7,641 nt of DNA, taken from the NCBI GenBank assembly GCA_903854795.1, contig CAINXF010000129.1, forward strand, positions 1 through 7,641, written 5' to 3'. The notes beneath the pieces are model-generated. The model did not search any database. It saw nothing but the letters and a program-made list of their open reading frames with translations, and had not been told where the DNA came from. Below, one piece after another: positions 1 through 5,167 of the stretch. Every line of letters starts with the position of its first letter. Position 1 is the stretch's first letter. The position numbers were made by a program, and so were the translations under genes. This DNA is from Candidatus Kerfeldbacteria bacterium (GTDB lineage Bacteria > Patescibacteriota > Patescibacteriia > SBBC01).

Positions 1-1089
1 GTGCCCCGGCGTCTCCTCCTGGAACGTCGTCTGTGCCGCGACGATGATCAACACGTCGGCGAGCCCCGTGAAGAACACCATCACCATTACGTACCACAGT
101 CGCACCATGTCATGGATGACGGCGACGTGCGGATTACCAATGTACTGCATGACCGGGATGAGGCAAAGCGTGACGCCTGCGCCCACGATGCCGGTGACGA
201 TGAGCGTCGACTTCTTCCATTTACGCTTTGCCACGTTGCCGAGCGTGGCACCGATGGCGGCACCGATCCCGGCCGGAAGAATCAGGAACAGCGAAAGCTG
301 CTGCGTATTGAACCCGAGCACGTTCGTCGCAAGCGCCGGCATGAGCGCGACGACCGAACGTTCGACGCCGAACACGATCGAAAACTGTATGACAAGCGTC
401 ATGATGAGCGGCTTGCTACGAATAAAGTCGATGCCCTCACGGATCTCATGGCGAAGTTCCTTCGTGAACTCGCGCACGCCCATTTTCCGATCGAGGTGCC
501 CGGTCAGCTTCGGCATGAACGCATTCAACACCGCCGACATCAGGAATGCGAAGAACAGGATCGAGTACATCTTCGTCGTACCGAACGCCTGTAGAAGCGG
601 ACCGGCGACCGAGTAGCCGAGAAGGAACGCAATGTACACGGTCGATACGAAGATCGAGTTCGCGACGAACAATTCGCTCTTCGAAGTAACCTCTGGGATC
701 GTCGAGCTCTCGGCCGGGCCGAAAAACTGACTAATCGCCGAGATCATGAACCCGAGGAAGATGAGCGCGATTGCCGAGTTACCCCAAAGGAAGAACGCAA
801 CAACGACGAACGCACGGAGTAGGTTCGAGAGCATGAGGATCTGCTTCCGGTCGAACCGGTCCGCCATGGCCCCGGCGAGCGACGAGAACAGCACCGGCGG
901 GACGCTGATGGTCGCGATGAGAACGCCGACGTACGTGCTCGAGTGCGTGAGGTCGAAGATCCGGATCGCCAACGCGAAGTTCAGCATGTGCCCGGCCGAC
1001 TGGTTCAGGATCTGCGAGCCCCAAAGCTTCAGGAAGTTCGCATGGCCGAGGATGGGGAGCGCCTTCAGGACGCCTTCGCGGAATTTCAT
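1..1089 (-). CDS. MFS family exporter (MFS_3/EntS-like), C-terminus cut by window edge
   Basis: The reading frame is open from the ATG at 1087-1089 to base 1 with no stop, giving the first 363 residues of a polytopic membrane protein. Visible features are a first helix pair around residues 30-70, the MFS motif A between helices 2 and 3 (GAMADRFDRKQ, residues 73-83), further hydrophobic segments near 93-123, 142-168 and 174-192, a charged central cytoplasmic loop (about 195-226), then segments near 229-250, 263-285, 295-315 and 330-352. The stretch at 123-146 (FFGPAESSTIPEV, then VANSI) resembles the MFS_3 group of drug and siderophore exporters related to EntS, so proton-driven efflux is likely; the substrate cannot be read. 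The start codon overlaps the trmD stop as ATGA, implying one transcript and translational coupling. A purine-rich GGAGAAGGAAG lies rather far upstream, inside trmD. About 40-60 C-terminal residues are probably missing. Family call confident, substrate unknown. Confidence 0.9.
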   Translation of the reverse strand, partial: MKFREGVLKALPILGHANFLKLWGSQILNQSAGHMLNFALAIRIFDLTHSSTYVGVLIATISVPPVLFSSLAGAMADRFDRKQILMLSNLLRAFVVVAFFLWGNSAIALIFLGFMISAISQFFGPAESSTIPEVTSKSELFVANSIFVSTVYIAFLLGYSVAGPLLQAFGTTKMYSILFFAFLMSAVLNAFMPKLTGHLDRKMGVREFTKELRHEIREGIDFIRSKPLIMTLVIQFSIVFGVERSVVALMPALATNVLGFNTQQLSLFLILPAGIGAAIGATLGNVAKRKWKKSTLIVTGIVGAGVTLCLIPVMQYIGNPHVAVIHDMVRLWYVMVMVFFTGLADVLIIVAAQTTFQEETPGH

Positions 1090-1751
1090 ACGTGTGACGA
1101 TTTCTTCCTTCTCCACTCCGCGATCGCCTTGTGATCGCCCGACATCAGAACTTTCGGGACGCTTTTCTTCCTGAACACCTCCGGTCGCGTGTACTGTGGA
1201 TATTCCACGAATCCAGCTTCGACATCGGTCTCGTCCTTCGCCGAATCAGCGTGGCCTAAGACGCCCGGCACCATGCGCGCGACGACGTCGACGACGATGA
1301 CCGCGGGGATCTCGCCGCCGGTCAGTACGTATGGTCCGATCGAGATCTTGCCGTCGACCCACGCGTCGATCCGCGCGTCGAATCCTTCGTACCTGCCACA
1401 AATCAATACGATATGCTTCGACTTCGCCATCTTCCGCGCGACCGTCTGCGATAACTGCACACCACCGGGGTCCATGAGGTAGACCTTCGTCGTGGCCGGG
1501 CGTTTCTTCTTGTCAGCGGACTTACCGAGGATCTTTTCCAATGTTGTTACCATCGGCTCGATCTTCAGAAGCATGCCGGGTCCGCCGCCGAACGGACGGT
1601 CGTCGACCGTGTGATGCCGATCGGTCGTGACGTCACGGAGGTTATGCGTGCGCAAATCAAGCACGCCTTTTTTCTGTGCGCGCTCCAAAATGCTTTCGTC
1701 GAAATACGCGCGAACGAGCTCCGGGAAGATGGTGATGACGTCGAAACGCAT
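1086..1751 (-). CDS. trmD: tRNA (guanine-N1-)-methyltransferase TrmD
   Basis: TrmD is the SPOUT (trefoil-knot) enzyme that methylates G37 of tRNAs next to the anticodon using S-adenosylmethionine, which prevents +1 frameshifting. The 221-residue product carries the family landmarks: MRFDVITIFPE at the N-terminus, DDRPFGGGPGM (50-60), CGRYEGFDARID (118-129), SIGPYVLTGGEIPA (137-150), ARMVPGVLGH (158-167) and YPQYTRPE (184-191). The start is set at the ATG at 1749-1751 because family members begin here; a TTG five codons upstream (1764-1766) would put the -10-like box inside the coding region. R159 matches the conserved Arg of the active site (R154 in E. coli numbering). The equivalent of the catalytic Asp169 falls in DETDVEAG (173-180) and cannot be placed without an alignment. 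The protein stops near EWRRKKSSHV, about 30 residues shorter than the 255-residue E. coli enzyme. Its stop overlaps the MFS start. There is no visible ribosome-binding site, so translation may be leaderless. Confidence 0.97.
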   Translation of the reverse strand: MRFDVITIFPELVRAYFDESILERAQKKGVLDLRTHNLRDVTTDRHHTVDDRPFGGGPGMLLKIEPMVTTLEKILGKSADKKKRPATTKVYLMDPGGVQLSQTVARKMAKSKHIVLICGRYEGFDARIDAWVDGKISIGPYVLTGGEIPAVIVVDVVARMVPGVLGHADSAKDETDVEAGFVEYPQYTRPEVFRKKSVPKVLMSGDHKAIAEWRRKKSSHV

Positions 1752-1757
1752 AGAAAT

Positions 1758-1782
1758 AGTATACAATACCCATCACATAATA
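1758..1782 (-). promoter_or_regulatory. Putative trmD promoter elements (leaderless)
   Basis: On the minus strand a TATACT hexamer (1758-1763) ends six bases before the trmD ATG, exactly where a -10 box would place the transcription start at or next to the A of the ATG. A second -10-like TATTAT lies at 1777-1782. Neither has a convincing -35 at 16-18 bp spacing. The absence of any Shine-Dalgarno before trmD supports a leaderless message from the first box. The identical TATACT hexamer precedes the upstream gene at 3819-3824. Confidence 0.45.
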
Positions 1783-1785
1783 CCT

Positions 1786-1811
1786 ACAGCGCGGGTTTAA
1801 ACCCGCGCTGT
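1786..1811 (-). terminator. Perfect 26-bp palindrome, possible U-less terminator or operator
   Basis: A perfect 26-bp inverted repeat centred between 1798 and 1799 has arms beginning ACAGCGCGGG and a TTTAAA centre. As RNA it folds into an 11-bp GC-rich stem with a TTAA loop. It lies 37 bases past the propeller gene's stop codon and just upstream of the trmD promoter-like boxes. Neither strand has a T-tract after the hairpin, so it is not a canonical intrinsic terminator. Because the palindrome is perfect, a dimeric-regulator binding site or a dispersed repeat is also possible. Confidence 0.45.
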
Positions 1812-1848
1812 GATAGTCTACGCGTTTGCTTCTTACAACCTCACCGAC

Positions 1849-3789
1849 TTAGTCGTCGAACTGGACGATGAACAGCTTCGCTGGCGTGCGTACCGTCTGG
1901 ACCCAGTTAGGCGGACCTGAAATCAATTCCGCGGGACGTAGCACGATCGCGTACTTGCCGGATGCCGCGATTGCCGAGATGAGCGCCTCGCCATCCTCGG
2001 GATTAGCCGCCTTGAGGTAAAACTCAGGCGAAGTGAAGGTGGTCTTCAGCTTCGATGACTTCGGGTTGGTCACGTCGACCTCCGCGACACTCGGACGCAG
2101 TCCTTTCGAGTCGTCTCGCTTCGTGATGCCGAATATGCGGTTGCCCGAGATCGTCATTGCCGCGAAAGGCATTCCCACGGAAGGCGTCAACAACGTCGAA
2201 ACCTGTGAATAGGTGAGGCCGTTATCCGAGGTCGTTGATCCATACAGCCCCAGATACATCGTGCAGAATAATCTTGATCCCGAGAACACGGTTAACGGCA
2301 CATACATGCCCACCTTCATCCCGCAGAACGTCATGGTCTTTGTCAAATGCTCCGGTTTGTAAGGATTTGAAATATCCATCGTATTGACCGTGGCATCCTG
2401 CCCCTGGATGTACAACAAGTTGCCGTTAACGGCCACCGTCGAATTCCAGATCAAACCGACCGTATCGAGCGTTGAGGCGAGTTTCGGCGCTGTCGGGTCG
2501 GCCACATCGAACAATGCGACCGTCTCGTTGAGCATGACGCCGTACTCTACCACCGTCGTCCCGCTCACCGCGATCGAGTAGGGCGGAATGAGATCGCTGT
2601 TCCCATAGAAGTGAGCACTACCCGAATCGGCATGACGCTGAAAGCTGACAAAACCGGCTTTCACGGGCTTCGTAGGATCCGTTACATCGATGACGTACAG
2701 CCCGTTGGTCGTGCCGATGTACGCGTACGTTCCGCGTACGGCGACGACGACTTCCGATCCGTCGAGCGCGACCGAACCGACGATGCGGGGATCGTACTTC
2801 TTCGTCATATCGACCACCTGCAGCCCGCCGCCCGTACCGACGATATAGACATAGTCACCGACGACCGCGAGCGATTGAGCCCACCCCTTCACGGTCGTAC
2901 CGCCAGTGACGGATATGCTCTGCGCGCGGAGCAATCCGGCGCTTGATGCTGCAAACTTCTTTGGAAACTGGAGAGAACCGACGATGGCCGCTGGTCCTGG
3001 ATTTGCCGATGGGTCGACCACTTTCGATGCCGTATACACGGAACCGCTCTTACCCGCCCTGATACTGACCATATGCCCGACCTTGAGCATGGAAAGGTTC
3101 CCCAGATGGTTGTTCTTAGCGAGGTATTGCGTTGCGCTGGTTGTCCGTATTGAAATGGTACCCGCCGCGGTCTTCACCGTTAACGTTGCGGAAGTGCCCG
3201 CCGCGGCAATCGTCACTTTCGTGATCGCACCTGTGATCGATGCCGACGTGATCACGATGCGGCTGGCCGAGATGGTCGGCGAACCGGCGCCGAAGACGAC
3301 CGCCGAATCGCCGACGAGCAGGTCATTGCAGGAGACGGGCCTGTTAGTACGGATGATCGAGATGTCCGATGCGATGACCGTCACGTTCTTGAGTACGCTG
3401 CCAACCTTGAGCGTGACCGCCGATTTCTTGCAGTTGACCGCTTGGACGATTCCCGAAGCACGGACCGCCGCGCCATCCCAGCTGACATCACGGACCTTTG
3501 ATGCGACCTTCGTGCTCGTCGCGTACGTCACCTCGACCATATCGTTCACCATGAATTCGGCGAGCGTCATGGCTCCGCCAGAAGTCTTTTGGAGCGTGGT
3601 CCCAGCCGGGACCGAAACAGTGTAGTACTTGCCGTTCGAAAGGATCGTCATCGACGTGGGCAACGCAGATGACCCGACGTCAATGAGCTGACCGCTCACC
3701 GTCTTCGTCGCGGTCGCATTGACGCGTCCGGTGAACAACACACAACAAACAGCCATGAGGATGACTCCCAGCAGCAGTCGCTTCGTCAT
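1849..3789 (-). CDS. Secreted DUF5666-like / LVIVD beta-propeller protein
   Basis: A 646-residue exported protein. Residues 1-25 form a signal peptide (MTKR, a hydrophobic core with two Cys, then VNA before the likely cleavage); it lacks a proper lipobox. Three segments resembling DUF5666 follow: about 30-105 (ASGxV/SGQL-type openings, VNDMVEVTYA), 111-181 (ASGIVQAV, LLVGDSAVVF) and 183-260 (ITGAITKV, LKVGHMVSIRA). From about 304 to the end are LVIVD-type propeller repeats, for example SLAVVGDYVYIVGTGGGLQ at 306-324, ending in VVDMTKKYDPRIVG, and VVAVRGTYAYIGTTNGLYV at 348-366, ending in IDVTDPTKP. Degenerate copies lie near 404, 448, 491, 542 and 605, so about seven blades. Such proteins act outside the membrane, often in binding, but no ligand or catalytic residue is visible. 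The start is the ATG at 3787-3789; longer in-frame starts would overlap the promoter and dilute the signal peptide. It has its own promoter and follows the khpA terminator, so it is probably a separate unit. Confidence 0.85.
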   Translation of the reverse strand: MTKRLLLGVILMAVCCVLFTGRVNATATKTVSGQLIDVGSSALPTSMTILSNGKYYTVSVPAGTTLQKTSGGAMTLAEFMVNDMVEVTYATSTKVASKVRDVSWDGAAVRASGIVQAVNCKKSAVTLKVGSVLKNVTVIASDISIIRTNRPVSCNDLLVGDSAVVFGAGSPTISASRIVITSASITGAITKVTIAAAGTSATLTVKTAAGTISIRTTSATQYLAKNNHLGNLSMLKVGHMVSIRAGKSGSVYTASKVVDPSANPGPAAIVGSLQFPKKFAASSAGLLRAQSISVTGGTTVKGWAQSLAVVGDYVYIVGTGGGLQVVDMTKKYDPRIVGSVALDGSEVVVAVRGTYAYIGTTNGLYVIDVTDPTKPVKAGFVSFQRHADSGSAHFYGNSDLIPPYSIAVSGTTVVEYGVMLNETVALFDVADPTAPKLASTLDTVGLIWNSTVAVNGNLLYIQGQDATVNTMDISNPYKPEHLTKTMTFCGMKVGMYVPLTVFSGSRLFCTMYLGLYGSTTSDNGLTYSQVSTLLTPSVGMPFAAMTISGNRIFGITKRDDSKGLRPSVAEVDVTNPKSSKLKTTFTSPEFYLKAANPEDGEALISAIAASGKYAIVLRPAELISGPPNWVQTVRTPAKLFIVQFDD

Positions 3790-3818
3790 ATTGATATTCG
3801 TTAACCGATGATGAAGAT

Positions 3819-3846
3819 AGTATACCCCAAAACGACACTTGCCCAA
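3819..3846 (-). promoter_or_regulatory. Promoter of the propeller gene
   Basis: On the minus strand TTGGGC (3841-3846) and TATACT (3819-3824) are separated by 16 bp, a weak -35 with a good -10. This predicts transcription starting near 3812 and a leader of about 23 bases. The leader has no clear Shine-Dalgarno. The element lies just past the khpA terminator, which makes an independent start plausible. Confidence 0.5.
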
Positions 3847-3854
3847 ATAACGAA

Positions 3855-3877
3855 AGAGGGGGCACGTGGCCCCCTCT
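3855..3877 (-). terminator. Intrinsic terminator downstream of khpA
   Basis: A 9-bp perfect stem (AGAGGGGGC paired with GCCCCCTCT) encloses a 5-base loop. On the minus strand it is followed by TTTCGTTATTT, an interrupted U-rich tract. It begins 13 bases past the khpA stop codon. This is the only hairpin in the window with the full intrinsic-terminator form and marks the end of the rpsP-khpA unit. Confidence 0.85.
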
Positions 3878-3890
3878 CCGTTGTAGTTGT

Positions 3891-4244
3891 CTAGAGTTTC
3901 AAGTCGTCGATCGGGGAGATGTTCTCTTCGACCGGTGCCGCGGTAGGCGCTTCGGCGGGCGTCTCGTCCCTGCGCGGGCCCTTGCGGTAACCTTCCGGTT
4001 CGTAGATCTTCAGGTTCACTCGGGCGTGGTTCTTCGCGCCAACGACCCGCAACAGCGTGCGGAGCGATTTCGCGGTCTGGCCCTGGCGGCCGATGACCTG
4101 TCCGAGGTCCTGAGGATTCACCTTCAGGGTGATGAGCACTCCCATTTCATCGACGGTGCGGTCGGCCGAGACGTCTTCGGGCCGGTCTACGAGGGCCTTC
4201 ACGACGTACTCGACGAACGCCTTATCTTCCATGGTTTCAGTCAT
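3891..4244 (-). CDS. khpA: KH-domain RNA-binding protein KhpA
   Basis: A 117-residue protein whose first 75-80 residues match the KhpA family (YlqC/DUF2109-type single KH domain). It opens MTETMEDKAFVEYVVKALVD, continues VLITLKVNPQDLGQVIG (about 36-52) and has the RNA-contacting GxxG loop as GRQG (52-55), followed by the helix TAKSLRTLLRVVG. KhpA binds RNA, usually with KhpB, and affects translation and envelope growth in Gram-positives. The gene commonly sits next to rpsP, as here. The start at 4242-4244 is fixed by an AGGA six bases upstream; an upstream TTG (4358) is rejected because it lies in the promoter. After the KH fold comes an unusual tail of about 35 residues, first basic (YRKGPRRDE), then Ala/Pro/Glu-rich, ending IDDLKL; ordinary KhpA proteins lack it. 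A dedicated promoter lies upstream and the terminator directly downstream. Confidence 0.92.
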   Translation of the reverse strand: MTETMEDKAFVEYVVKALVDRPEDVSADRTVDEMGVLITLKVNPQDLGQVIGRQGQTAKSLRTLLRVVGAKNHARVNLKIYEPEGYRKGPRRDETPAEAPTAAPVEENISPIDDLKL

Positions 4245-4250
4245 ACTGGT

Positions 4251-4254
4251 TCCT
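4251..4254 (-). promoter_or_regulatory. Ribosome-binding site of khpA
   Basis: AGGA on the minus strand, six bases before the ATG at 4242-4244, within CACAGGAACCAGT. It decides the start of khpA over the in-frame upstream TTG and the internal ATG four codons later. Confidence 0.7.
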
Positions 4255-4341
4255 GTGTGCTTCAGATGATCACATGTTTGCAATGCCAGTGAGTCTGTCG
4301 ACCGTAGCCGCCGCGTGGCAACCCCAGCTCCTGGTTCGTGT

Positions 4342-4370
4342 AGCGTAGCAATGTGCAAAAACTACGTCAA
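4342..4370 (-). promoter_or_regulatory. Promoter of khpA
   Basis: On the minus strand TTGACG (4365-4370) and TACGCT (4342-4347) are separated by exactly 17 bp. This predicts a start near 4335 and a leader of about 90 bases before khpA. The -35 hexamer is identical to that of the rpsP promoter. The region up to the rpsP stop has a T6 run but no hairpin before it, so read-through from rpsP is also likely. Confidence 0.6.
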
Positions 4371-4399
4371 CTTGCGTTCCGTAGTCTTCGAAAAAATGA

Positions 4400-4753
4400 T
4401 TACTTCGTCTCAGCGGGCGCTTCGGCAGGTGCCGCGGCGGCGACCGGCGCGGCGTCGGCGGATTTCTCTTCCGCCGGCTTCTTCTTCGGATGCGCGGTCT
4501 TCACCTTCGGACCCGGCAACAGGCCGGCATCCACGAGGATGTTGTGGACGGTGTCCGAGGGCTGTGCGCCAACCTTGAGCCAATGCTCGACGCGGTCGCG
4601 CTTCAGACTGACGGTCGGGGGATTCGTGTGCGGATCGTAGGAACCGAGGAACTCGTTCGCCGTGCTCTGCGGACTCCTCGTCTTTTCCGAGACAATGAAG
4701 CGGAACGTGGCGTGCTGTCGTTTGCCGATACGGCGGAGGCGGATGGCCAACAT
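4400..4753 (-). CDS. rpsP: 30S ribosomal protein S16
   Basis: S16 is a primary component of the 30S body that binds 16S rRNA and aids subunit assembly. The 117-residue product opens with the family signature MLAIRLRRIGKRQHATFRFIV style (residues 1-20), then SEKTRSPQSTANEFLGSYDP (22-41, matching the usual SPRDGRFIExLGxYDP region but lacking the RDGRFIE wording), and VSLKRDRVEHWLKVGAQPSD (48-67) and VHNILVDAGLL (69-79). The core ends near residue 80. It is followed by a tail of about 37 residues, first Lys-rich (VKTAHPKKKPAEEK), then Ala/Pro/Glu-rich (APAEAPAETK), resembling the tail of neighbouring KhpA. The start at 4751-4753 matches the family N-terminus. No Shine-Dalgarno is evident in the leader of about 32 bases. 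A strong promoter lies directly upstream and khpA follows after 155 bases. Confidence 0.97.
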   Translation of the reverse strand: MLAIRLRRIGKRQHATFRFIVSEKTRSPQSTANEFLGSYDPHTNPPTVSLKRDRVEHWLKVGAQPSDTVHNILVDAGLLPGPKVKTAHPKKKPAEEKSADAAPVAAAAPAEAPAETK

Positions 4754-4791
4754 AGGATGCGTAACAAAAAATAGTGTGACGTTGCCCGTAC

Positions 4792-4820
4792 AGGATAGAT
4801 GAAACCGGTATTTTCGTCAA
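4792..4820 (-). promoter_or_regulatory. Promoter of rpsP
   Basis: On the minus strand TTGACG (4815-4820), a 17-bp spacer and TATCCT (4792-4797) make the best sigma70-type promoter in the window. The predicted transcription start is near 4785, giving a leader of about 32 bases. Confidence 0.7.
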
Positions 4821-4837
4821 TATCTACCGCTTTCGGG

Positions 4838-4854
4838 CCTACGGATCCCGTAGG
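4838..4854 (-). terminator. Short hairpin after the small membrane-protein gene
   Basis: CCTACGG and CCGTAGG form a 7-bp perfect stem around a 3-base loop, beginning one base past the stop codon (TAA, 4856-4858). On the minus strand it is followed by CCCGAAAGC with no T-tract, so it may be a weak or factor-dependent terminator, or may protect the 3' end of the message. It lies just upstream of the rpsP -35 box. Confidence 0.4.
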
Positions 4855-4855
4855 A

Positions 4856-5167
4856 TTACACGCTATGCGACAGTCGAGAACGATGGGTGACGTGGTGGCG
4901 AACCTTCTTTAAAATGAAGCGTGGCACACCGAACTTCGCGTTTTTCTGTAACCGACGTTCGATCATGTTCCGCCGATGCACGATAAACGCGTACGGCAAC
5001 ACAATGAACACTAGACCCGTGATTACCCACCACGGCATGGCGAGGTGTGTCGTGGAATGTTGTATTGACGCCTGCGCTAAGGGCATGTTCGTGTTCGTCT
5101 GGAGCGTCGCCCCGGTGCGCGCCTGGTACTGTTGGTCGGTCTCGAACGAGTAGCGGAAAGGTGTCAT
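4856..5167 (-). CDS. Small single-pass membrane protein coupled to the surface protein
   Basis: A 103-residue protein of no family I recognise. Residues 1-43 are polar and rich in Gln/Thr (QARTGATLQTNTN). Residues 44-63 (MPWWVITGLVFIVLPYAFIV) form one membrane segment. Residues 64-103 are strongly basic (HRRNMIERRLQK, then FILKKVRHHVTHRSR). By the positive-inside rule the C-terminus is cytoplasmic and the N-terminus outside; there is no cleavable signal peptide. The start at 5165-5167 overlaps the stop of the surface-protein gene as ATGA and is preceded by a strong Shine-Dalgarno, so the two are very probably co-translated at a controlled ratio. That suggests the small protein serves the large one, as membrane tether, secretion partner or stabiliser, but nothing in its sequence proves it. 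A short hairpin follows the stop. Confidence 0.75.
   Translation of the reverse strand: MTPFRYSFETDQQYQARTGATLQTNTNMPLAQASIQHSTTHLAMPWWVITGLVFIVLPYAFIVHRRNMIERRLQKNAKFGVPRFILKKVRHHVTHRSRLSHSV

Noticed and set aside
1..616. Two overlapping open frames of about 190 codons on the plus strand
   Set aside because: Both are antisense to the MFS exporter; one is His/Arg/Asp-rich and the other Ser/Thr/Met-rich without family features, while the minus strand gives a clear transporter.
2906..3625. A 239-codon open frame on the plus strand
   Set aside because: It is antisense to the DUF5666-like part of the propeller protein, whose signal peptide and repeats are clear.
3715..3789. Lipoprotein signal (Cys pair in the signal peptide of the propeller protein)
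   Set aside because: The residues before the Cys pair do not fit a lipobox, and a good signal peptidase I site (VNA) follows.
3790..3846. N-terminal extension of the propeller protein from 3846
   Set aside because: It would place 19 polar residues ahead of a standard signal peptide and overlap the predicted promoter.
4245..4358. N-terminal extension of khpA from a TTG at 4358
   Set aside because: The extension covers the -10 box and leader, is not like KhpA, and the ATG at 4244 has a good Shine-Dalgarno.
4380..4400. Terminator after rpsP
   Set aside because: A T6 run follows the stop codon, but I find no stable hairpin directly before it.
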